This document shows positions 57,402 through 64,000 of a stretch of 64,000 bases of DNA, piece after piece; positions within the stretch are counted from its first letter, which is position 1; the number at the start of each line of letters is the position of its first letter. The translations under genes were made by a program, and so were the position numbers. The notes below the pieces were generated by a model. It saw nothing but the letters and a program-made list of their open reading frames with translations, had not been told where the DNA came from and did not search any database. Source of the DNA: Streptomyces sp. CB02923 (lineage in GTDB: Bacteria; Actinomycetota; Actinomycetes; Streptomycetales; Streptomycetaceae); assembly GCF_001905005.1 (NCBI RefSeq), contig NZ_LWKZ01000023.1:620001-684000 (forward strand), written 5' to 3'.

Positions 57402-60400
57402 GCGTGACGGAGCTTCCCCTGCCGCGGCGGCAGGAGCCCACCGAGCCGGCCGGCACACCGGTACGAGCGGTGGAGCCCGCCCGGAGCCGCTGGCAGCCGC
57501 GCCGCGCCGGCATCCTCAACGTCTGGCGCTACTACGACGAGGTTTTCACCTTCCACCAGGGCCGCCTGCTGCTGCGCGGGCAGAATGGGTCGGGCAAGTC
57601 CAAGGCCCTGGAGCTCCTGCTGCCCTTCCTCTTCGACGCCAGCCTGCGCCCCCACCGGCTGTCCACGTTCGGCGGGTCGGAACGCACCATGCATTGGAAC
57701 CTGCTCGGCGAGGGCGCCTCCGGCAAGACCCGCGTCGGATACGTGTGGATGGAGTTCAGCCGCCTCGGCGAGGACGGCAGCGAGCGGTGGTTCGGCTGCG
57801 GGGCACGCCTGCAGGCGAGCGTGCACACCACCGGGGTGCACGCCGACTACTTCACCACGAGCACCAGGATCGCCCACCCCGCAGGCGCGTCCCTCGTCAA
57901 CGGGGCGGGGCAGCCGCTGACCCGCGCCGCCCTCGTCGAGGAACTGCGCGACCGCGGCGACGTGCATGCCGCGGCCGCCGACTACCGCGCGGCGGTACGA
58001 CGCGAACTCTTCGCCGGCATGGGGGAGCAGCGCTACGAGTCGCTCCTGTCCGCCCTGCTGCAGTTGCGCCAGCCCAAACTGTCCGAGCGGCTCGACCCGT
58101 CCCTGCTCTCCACGCTGCTCTCCCGTGCCCTGCCGCCGCTGGGTGAGGCGGAGATCGCGGAGCTCGCCGAGGGCTTCGAACGGTTGGACCGCCAGCGTGA
58201 ACACCTCAAGCGGCTCGACGACGAGGTGACAGCGGCCGAGTCCGTCGCGACCCGCCAACGCGCCTACGCACGACGGGCCCTGCGCGCCGGCTCGGCCGCG
58301 CTGATCTCCGCGACCACCGAGATGGACAATCTCACCCGCGTGGCCCGCCTCAGTGCCGAGGAGCTCACACAGGTCCTGGAGGAACGCGAGGCGGCCCAGG
58401 CCCGTGGCGAGGAGCAGGACAGGCGCGCGCACGCCCTGGAGGAGACCGTCGAGGGCCTGCGGGAGAGCGACGCGTACAAACAGGGCGAGGAACTGGACCG
58501 GCTCCGTCGCCGCGCCGAGCACGCCGCAACCACTGCCGGGCGGCAGAGCGCAGCCGCCCGGACCGGACAGGGCAGGGCGCAGGAGGACCAGCGGCGCGCC
58601 GACGACGCCACGCGTCACGCGCGCACCCTCGACGACCACGCCCACGAAGCCGCCGAGGAGACCCGTACCGCGGCCCGGTCAGCCGGCCTGGAGTCCATCC
58701 ATCACGAGGCGAAGGCACTGTTCGACGGCGCGGCCACGAGCACGTCGAGTGAGGAACAGGCCCGCCGGGCCCGACGGCTGCTGCGCGGCGCTGTCGCCGC
58801 CCGGCGGGAGCAGATCACCCGCGTCACCGAGGCGATGGACGGACACGACCGCACAGTCCGCGACCGCGGCGCCGCCGAGGACGCACTGGACCGGTCCCGC
58901 ACCCGTCTCATGGAAGCGATCACCCTGCGCGACGAAGCCGCCCGGAACTGGGACGACGCCCTCACCTCACAGGCGGAGCGGCTGCGCGCCTGGGCCGGAG
59001 CGTGCGCGGAACTCCGCATCACCGACCCCGGGGAACTGGTCACCCGAGCGGCCACCGAGGCTGACGTGACGGCCGTGACGGAAGCCGCCGCGCGTGCGGT
59101 GGAACAGGAGATCGCCGCGGCGGAAGCCACCGTCCGGGCCGCCCGGCACAGCCTGGCGGACGAGCGGAGCCACCTCGAAGAGGAAGTGCGGCGGCTGAGC
59201 CGTGAGACCGACCTGCCGCCCGCGCCGCCGCCCACCCGCACCGCGGACCGCACGGCGACGGCAGGTGCCCCGCTGTGGCGACTGATCGCCTTCCGCGACG
59301 ACGTCCCCCTCGCCGTACGGGCCGCGGTGGAAGCCGCGCTGGAGGCCTCCGGCCTGCTGGACGCCTGGGTCCGCCCCCACGAGGGCATCATGCTGTCCGG
59401 CCACGACGTCCGGGCCGAGGCCGCCCTGGCCGCGGCGGCCCCCGGGCCGAGCCTGCTGGAGGTGCTCCGCCCCGAGGAGGACATCCCGGTCCCGGCCGCT
59501 GCCGTGACCCGGCTCCTCGCCGGTGTCGCCTACGGCACGAGCCTGCCCGGCGGCCACCCGGCGGCCGTCTCCGCCGACGGTGCCTGGCGGCTCGCGCTCG
59601 CCACGGGCACCTGGAGCAAGCCGGAGCCCGCGTACATCGGCGCCCTCGCCCGGCAGCGGGCACGACAGCGCCGGATCAGCGAGGTGACCGACCGTATCGG
59701 CGGGATGAACGCCTCACTCGCCGCGCTCGACAACCAGCTGAACGGTTTTGCCGCCCGCCGCGCCCGCCTGGAAGCCGACCGGGCGGCCCGCCCCGACCAC
59801 CGGGAACTGGACGCCCGCAGCCGTGACCGGGACCGCGCCGAGGAAAGGGTGGCCGCCCGGGACGACGCCGTACGCGATGCCGCCGCGCACCTGGCCCGGT
59901 GCGAGACCGAGGTGGGAACCGCCCTGCGTACGCTCAGCCGCCGGGCCGCGGAGCACGCGTTGCCCACCGACCGTGGCCGCTTGCGTGACCTGTCCGGCGA
60001 AGTGGACCGGTACCGTGACACGGCCGACACCTGGGTGGACGCCCGAATCGCCGCCGCCACCGGTGCCGACAAGGCCCGCCAGCTGGCGGGCCAGGCGGAT
60101 CGCTCGCGCCAGGCCGCCGACGAGCAGTCCGCGGACGCGGCCGCCGCCGAGGCCGACGCCGATGGACTGCGGGCGCGTCTGGAGGCGGTGGAGGCGACTG
60201 TCGGCGAGGACTACCGGCAGGTCGTCGCGCGCGTCGCCGAGGCGCGCGGTGAACTGCGCGAGTGCCGTGAGGAGTTCGCCCGGACGGGAGATCACCTGCT
60301 GCGTCTGGAAGGGCGTATCGGAGGGCTCCAGGCCACCAGCAGCCAGGACGCCGAGCTACGTGAGCGGGCCGTCACGACCCGGGACGAGGCGGCGGGCCGG

Positions 60401-61072
60401 TTCCGGCACCTGTGCAGGACCGGGCTGGCCGAAGACGCCGGTATCGCACTGCAACTCGACGCCGAGGACGGCGCCAAGGCCACCCTGGAGGCCGCCCGCG
60501 CGACGGCGGCGCAATGGCCCGGCATCCCGCACGCGCCGCGCAACCTGAGCGACGCCGCGACCCGCCTCTCCGAAGCCGTCCACGAAGCCCGGCAGCGTCT
60601 CGGTGCCCGTGCCGACCTGGACCTGGAGCCCGACGACGACATCCAGCTCTTCACCGCCACCCTGGACGGCGTACGTGTCGGCGCCACCGGCCTGCTCACC
60701 GCGCTCACCCGGGAGCGCGACCGCAGCCGCGACGACATCACCGCCGCCGAACGCGGTCTGTTCGACCAGATCCTCACCGGCGACATCCGCCGCCACCTCG
60801 CTGCCCGGATCCGTCAGGCCGGTGAACTCGTCGAGCGCATGAACGGGCATCTGGAGCGTGTCCGCACCGCCTCCCGTGTCGCCGTACAACTCGTCTGGCA
60901 GATCCGCCCCGACCTCCCCGACGGCACCCGCACCGCCCGCGAACTCCTGCTCAAGGACCCGGGCAGGGTCACCCGAGCCGACCGGGAGGCGCTGCACGAC
61001 TTCTTCCGTGCCCGCATCGAGGAAGCCAAGAGCAGGAACACCGCGACCAGCTGGGAGGAGCAGCTCCGGTGA
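57398..61072 (+). CDS. jetC: Wadjet SMC-like ATPase JetC, N-terminal part (frameshifted gene)
   Basis: The first 1224 residues of the SMC/MukB-like motor (TIGR02680-type). It has Walker A in GQNGSGKSKA (about residue 65), the family block LSTFGGSERTMHWNLLGEG (cited by its ends), two long coiled coils rich in Arg/Glu/Ala and a hinge-like middle (about 610-720). The frame ends at TGA 61070-61072 after SWEEQLR, before the ABC signature and Walker B. Those continue at once in the +1 frame. One base too many near 61066-61070 accounts for the break. Alone this part cannot form a complete ATPase head. Confidence 0.88.
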   Translation: MSVTELPLPRRQEPTEPAGTPVRAVEPARSRWQPRRAGILNVWRYYDEVFTFHQGRLLLRGQNGSGKSKALELLLPFLFDASLRPHRLSTFGGSERTMHWNLLGEGASGKTRVGYVWMEFSRLGEDGSERWFGCGARLQASVHTTGVHADYFTTSTRIAHPAGASLVNGAGQPLTRAALVEELRDRGDVHAAAADYRAAVRRELFAGMGEQRYESLLSALLQLRQPKLSERLDPSLLSTLLSRALPPLGEAEIAELAEGFERLDRQREHLKRLDDEVTAAESVATRQRAYARRALRAGSAALISATTEMDNLTRVARLSAEELTQVLEEREAAQARGEEQDRRAHALEETVEGLRESDAYKQGEELDRLRRRAEHAATTAGRQSAAARTGQGRAQEDQRRADDATRHARTLDDHAHEAAEETRTAARSAGLESIHHEAKALFDGAATSTSSEEQARRARRLLRGAVAARREQITRVTEAMDGHDRTVRDRGAAEDALDRSRTRLMEAITLRDEAARNWDDALTSQAERLRAWAGACAELRITDPGELVTRAATEADVTAVTEAAARAVEQEIAAAEATVRAARHSLADERSHLEEEVRRLSRETDLPPAPPPTRTADRTATAGAPLWRLIAFRDDVPLAVRAAVEAALEASGLLDAWVRPHEGIMLSGHDVRAEAALAAAAPGPSLLEVLRPEEDIPVPAAAVTRLLAGVAYGTSLPGGHPAAVSADGAWRLALATGTWSKPEPAYIGALARQRARQRRISEVTDRIGGMNASLAALDNQLNGFAARRARLEADRAARPDHRELDARSRDRDRAEERVAARDDAVRDAAAHLARCETEVGTALRTLSRRAAEHALPTDRGRLRDLSGEVDRYRDTADTWVDARIAAATGADKARQLAGQADRSRQAADEQSADAAAAEADADGLRARLEAVEATVGEDYRQVVARVAEARGELRECREEFARTGDHLLRLEGRIGGLQATSSQDAELRERAVTTRDEAAGRFRHLCRTGLAEDAGIALQLDAEDGAKATLEAARATAAQWPGIPHAPRNLSDAATRLSEAVHEARQRLGARADLDLEPDDDIQLFTATLDGVRVGATGLLTALTRERDRSRDDITAAERGLFDQILTGDIRRHLAARIRQAGELVERMNGHLERVRTASRVAVQLVWQIRPDLPDGTRTARELLLKDPGRVTRADREALHDFFRARIEEAKSRNTATSWEEQLR

Positions 61073-61073
61073 G

Positions 61074-61490
61074 GTGCTCGACTACACGGCGTGGCACCGG
61101 TTCACCGTACGCCTCGACCGGGCCAACGGGGCCGGCTGGCAGCCGCTGACCAAGAAGCTGCACGGCGCGCTGTCCGGCGGGGAAAAGGCCATCGCCCTGC
61201 ACCTGCCGTTGTTCGCCGCCGTCGCCGCGCACTACGAGGCGGTGCCCGGAGCACCCCGGCCCATCCTGCTGGACGAGGTCTTCGTCGGTGTCGACACCGT
61301 CAACCGCGGACAGGTCTTCGCCCTGCTCGCCGCACTCGACCTGGACCTCATGCTCACCTCCGACCACGAGTGGTGCACCTACGGGGAGCTGCCCGGCATC
61401 GCCGTGCACCAGCTTCTCACCGGGGCGGACGACGACGCCGTCACCAGCGCTCGCTTCGTCTGGAACGGCACCGACCTGGAGGCGGAATGA
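61074..61490 (+). CDS. JetC C-terminal ATPase part, possible separate translation
   Basis: This frame carries the rest of the ABC head: HGALSGGEKAIALHLP (signature motif), ILLDEVFVGVD (Walker B and D-loop) and LTSDHEWC (switch region). A GTG at 61074 lies two bases after the upstream TGA, with GGAGGAG 13-20 bases before it, so reinitiation could make a 138-aa polypeptide. Its stop overlaps the jetD ATG (ATGA), keeping the operon layout intact. Confidence 0.7.
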   Translation: MLDYTAWHRFTVRLDRANGAGWQPLTKKLHGALSGGEKAIALHLPLFAAVAAHYEAVPGAPRPILLDEVFVGVDTVNRGQVFALLAALDLDLMLTSDHEWCTYGELPGIAVHQLLTGADDDAVTSARFVWNGTDLEAE

Positions 61491-62983
61491 CACCCACCGA
61501 TCCGGTCACGGGGAAGCGCACCCTGCGCCGCCCCGAGCTGCGTGTCCTGTGGCAGGCGGTCCACGACCGCCTCTCGTCCGGCCGCCCCGTCACCCGCGTG
61601 CGTATCGGCCCGCTCGACGAAGCCCAGCGTGAAGCTCTCGCCGACCTCCTCGGCCTGGACCGCTTGCCGCCCGTCCGGCCCTCCGTCGCCCTGGACCGCC
61701 TGGAGGAAGCCGTCACCGAACTGTGCGGGCGCACGGTCCACGAAGCCGTCGCCGACCTCGTCGGCCCGCTCGACAACCGTGCGGGGGACCGGCGCCGCCA
61801 AGCGGCCGAACGAGCCGGACTCTGGACATGGCTGGACGGCCACCACACCGTACGGGCTCAGCCGGCGCTTGCCGACTGGGCCGCCGCCTGCCGGTCCGCC
61901 GGATTGGTCGGCGGCTCACCGGAGCGCACCCGGCACCTGCTCACCGACGCGCTCACCGTCCTCGCGGCGCTCCCTGCCCAGGCCGAGCCCCTGCCGGTCT
62001 TCGCCGCCCGCGTCCTGCGAGGAGATGCGCACGCACTCGACGACGGCACCCGCCTGTCTTCCCTCGTCCTGCGCGCCCTGGCCACCCTCCATGACACGGC
62101 GCCGCCGCAGTCCGCCGCGGACCGGCGTGCCCTGTGGGTCCGCGCGGGCGTCGCCGACGACGACCTGTCCAGCACCGTCCTGGCCGCCGGACTCCGCCTG
62201 TCCGGCGGCGGACTGCTCGCCCGTGTGACGCGGGTGTGTGCCGAGGCGGGGCAGGCGGCCTGCCTGACCCTCGCCCATCTGCGGGCCCCGGGCGAATTCG
62301 GCTTCCTCGAAGAGCCGGCTCCCGCCGTCCCACCGGAACTCGCTTTCCCACCGGCCCCCGTGGTCCCATCGGCCCCCGTCGTCCACGTCGTGGAGAACCC
62401 CAGCATCCTTGCGCTGGCCGTACGCCGCTTCGGCCCGGACTGCCCGCCGCTCGTCTGTACGTCCGGCTGGCCCAACAGCGCGGCGATCCGCCTCCTGCGG
62501 CTGCTCGCGGACCACGGTTCCGCCCTGCGTTACCACGGCGACTTCGACGGTGAAGGCGTCCGCATCGCCGCGTACCTCCTGGACAAGACACCGGCATGCC
62601 CGTGGCGCATGACGGCGGCGGACTACCGCGCGGCGGTTGTCCGCCACCCCCACGGTCCTCGGCCCGGCCGCGTCACCGAAGCGCCGTGGGACCCCGGGCT
62701 GGCCGAGGCCATGACCGGGCTCGGCGTGGCCGTGGTCGAGGAATTGGTATCCGAAGTGCTGTTGGAGGACCTCTCCGCGTCATACGGCCGGCCGTACCAC
62801 CGGCCGCCCCCGGAACCACCACCCCCTCGCGCACGGCTATGCCGTGACGACCTCGACGGGCAGGGTCTTGAGGCCGTTGACGAAGTTGGAGCGGATGTGG
62901 CGGGGAGCGGCGGTGAGGCGGATGTCGGAGAGGCGGGGGAGGAGTTCCTCGAACATGACGCGCAGCTCCAGGCGGGCCAGTGA
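61487..62983 (+). CDS. jetD: Wadjet nuclease JetD (TIGR02679-type, Toprim domain)
   Basis: A 498-aa plasmid-cleaving subunit with a C-terminal Toprim fold: Glu in VVENPSIL (about 302) and the DxD-type HGDFDGEGV (about 351), the metal-binding residues. The N-terminal 280 residues form the winged-helix/arm region. Family proteins end soon after VVEELVSEVLLEDL. Here the frame runs about 65 residues more, and the last 147 bp are antisense to the convergent P450 gene. The natural stop may have been lost. The ATG overlaps the end of the jetC frame. Confidence 0.88.
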   Translation: MTPTDPVTGKRTLRRPELRVLWQAVHDRLSSGRPVTRVRIGPLDEAQREALADLLGLDRLPPVRPSVALDRLEEAVTELCGRTVHEAVADLVGPLDNRAGDRRRQAAERAGLWTWLDGHHTVRAQPALADWAAACRSAGLVGGSPERTRHLLTDALTVLAALPAQAEPLPVFAARVLRGDAHALDDGTRLSSLVLRALATLHDTAPPQSAADRRALWVRAGVADDDLSSTVLAAGLRLSGGGLLARVTRVCAEAGQAACLTLAHLRAPGEFGFLEEPAPAVPPELAFPPAPVVPSAPVVHVVENPSILALAVRRFGPDCPPLVCTSGWPNSAAIRLLRLLADHGSALRYHGDFDGEGVRIAAYLLDKTPACPWRMTAADYRAAVVRHPHGPRPGRVTEAPWDPGLAEAMTGLGVAVVEELVSEVLLEDLSASYGRPYHRPPPEPPPPRARLCRDDLDGQGLEAVDEVGADVAGSGGEADVGEAGEEFLEHDAQLQAGQ

Positions 62984-64000
62984 GCTGCCCAGGCAGAAGT
63001 GCGGGCCGCCCTTGCCGAAGGTGAGGTGGTCGTTGGCGGTGCGGGTGACGTCGAAGCGGTAGGGGGCGTCGAAGACCGTCTCGTCGCGGTTGCCCGAGGC
63101 GAACCAGAGGACGACCTTCTCGCCCTCGGCTATCCGCCTGCCGCCCAGCTCGGTGTCGCGGGTGGCGGTGCGGCGGAAGTGGTAGACGGGAGAGGACCAG
63201 CGCAGGAATTCCTCGACGGCGCCCGGCATCGAGGAAGGGTCCCGGCGCAGCTTCTCCCGCTGCTCCGGATGGTTGATCAGGGCGAGCATGGCGTGCGAGA
63301 TGGCGTGCCGGGTCGTCTCGTTGCCCGCGACGACCAGCAGCAGGAAGTAGTTGTCGAAGTCCCGCGCCGACAGCGGCACCCCGTCGGACGGCGGCTGGTT
63401 GACGAGCCGGCTCACCAGGTCGTCGCCGTCGCCTCCCCTGCGCCGCGCCGCCAGCTCCCGCCCGTACGCGAAGACCTCCAGCGCCGCGGGGCTGCGGAAG
63501 GGCAGGTCGCGGTAGCGCTCGCTCTCCTCGGTGCCGAGCAGTACGTCCGCGTAGTCGGGGTCGGTGTTGCCGATGATGCGGTTGCCCCAGTCGATGAGCC
63601 GCCGGGTGTCGTGCGCGGGGACGCCGAGCATGCGGGCGAGGACGTTGATCGGGAAGTCGGCCGCGACCTCCTGGACGAAGTCGAAGCGGCCCTTGGCGAG
63701 CGCCGCGTCGAGGGTCCGTGCGGTCAGCCCGCGCAGGAACACCTCGTACGTGGCGACGGCGCGCGGCGTGAACTGCTGCTGCAACAGCCTGCGCATGACC
63801 CGGTGGCGCGGTCCGTCGGTCTCCAGGAGGGAGCGGCGTGCCTCGCAGTGCTGCGCGTCGACCTCTTCGAGGTTGGTGAACTCCGTGGAGGTGAACGTTT
63901 CGGGGTCGCGGCCGGCGCGCACGATGTCGGCGTGCCGGGTGACGGCCCAGAAGCCGCTGTTGGGCGCGGGCTCCGGCTGCCAGTGGACCGGGTCCTCGCG
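62837..64000 (-). CDS. Cytochrome P450, CYP124/CYP125-like (5' end outside window)
   Basis: The visible 387 residues lack only the N-terminus. The frame is open from the window edge (EDPVHWQPEPAPNSGFWAVTRH, cited by its ends). Motifs: I-helix VVAGNETTRHAI, ExxR in EEFLRW, haem loop FGKGGPHFCLG. The GNETTRxAI and GGPHFCLG forms are typical of CYP124/125/142 enzymes that oxidise sterol side chains or branched lipids, but the substrate here is unknown. Its 3' end overlaps the jetD tail by 147 bp on the other strand. Confidence 0.9.
   Translation of the reverse strand, partial: REDPVHWQPEPAPNSGFWAVTRHADIVRAGRDPETFTSTEFTNLEEVDAQHCEARRSLLETDGPRHRVMRRLLQQQFTPRAVATYEVFLRGLTARTLDAALAKGRFDFVQEVAADFPINVLARMLGVPAHDTRRLIDWGNRIIGNTDPDYADVLLGTEESERYRDLPFRSPAALEVFAYGRELAARRRGGDGDDLVSRLVNQPPSDGVPLSARDFDNYFLLLVVAGNETTRHAISHAMLALINHPEQREKLRRDPSSMPGAVEEFLRWSSPVYHFRRTATRDTELGGRRIAEGEKVVLWFASGNRDETVFDAPYRFDVTRTANDHLTFGKGGPHFCLGSSLARLELRVMFEELLPRLSDIRLTAAPRHIRSNFVNGLKTLPVEVVTA

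Larger units (their letters stand above)
57398..61490 (+). pseudogene. jetC: jetC as a whole, interrupted by a +1 frameshift
   Basis: Removing one base in CTCCGGTGAGG at 61066-61073 restores SWEEQLREVLDY, which aligns with the family's usual join. The full protein would be about 1363 aa. A sequencing error, a true inactivating mutation, programmed +1 frameshifting or split translation all remain possible. Confidence 0.65.

Overview
The window is very GC-rich, with tightly packed genes, many ATGA/GTGA overlaps and strong G/C third-position bias. Together with a modular type I polyketide synthase, OsdR/DosR-like signalling and family content, this points to a Streptomyces chromosome. All functional calls come from reading motifs and domain order; no database search was run.

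Region 1 (1-19113) is one edge of a mycosamine-bearing polyene macrolide cluster of the pimaricin/tetramycin/rimocidin type. It holds the 3' end of an extension PKS (KR-ACP, then KS-AT-DH-KR-ACP, no thioesterase), a secreted phosphatase-like protein lacking its catalytic cysteine, a Tat-exported cholesterol oxidase, the mycosamine glycosyltransferase, the PLP aminotransferase that makes GDP-mycosamine, the P450/ferredoxin pair expected to oxidise a methyl branch to a carboxyl group, and a loading PKS (CoA ligase-ACP-KS(Ser)-AT-ACP). The pim symbols used here are by homology to pimaricin. The rest of the cluster lies left of the window.

Region 2 (19114-27766) holds signalling genes on the minus strand: a HAMP-array hybrid histidine kinase, an ANTAR-GAF-PAS-PP2C phosphatase just downstream of it, and an alpha/beta hydrolase.

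Region 3 (27767-48113) is an anaerobic/nitrogen-oxide island: a NirJ/AhbD-like radical SAM protein preceded by a tiny coupled ORF, narGHJI, narK, a DevR/OsdR-like regulator, a DevS-like GAF sensor kinase, a CBS-BON protein, a flavin/PPOX protein, a double universal stress protein, a CbiX-like chelatase (siroheme) and a NirB-NirD fusion. An Lrp-azlCD module sits inside it. DosR-like GGG-N8-CCC boxes, often in pairs two or three helical turns apart, lie upstream of narG, usp, nirBD/cbiX and devR.

Region 4 (48114-53401) holds catabolic genes: a type-B carboxylesterase, an SDR divergent from a LysR regulator, and a MarR regulator divergent from an amidohydrolase with a large palindromic operator between them.

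Region 5 (53402-64000) starts with a decayed IS5-type transposase, then a Wadjet (JetABCD) plasmid-defence operon. Its SMC-like jetC is interrupted by a one-base frameshift that separates Walker A from the ABC signature and Walker B. The jetD tail overlaps, end to end, a convergent P450 that runs off the window.

No entirely new system is proven here. The best leads are the split jetC, the 20-codon ORF coupled to the radical SAM gene, the cysteine-less secreted phosphatase beside a polyene cholesterol oxidase, and the DosR-like box set that may define the nitrate/nitrite regulon.
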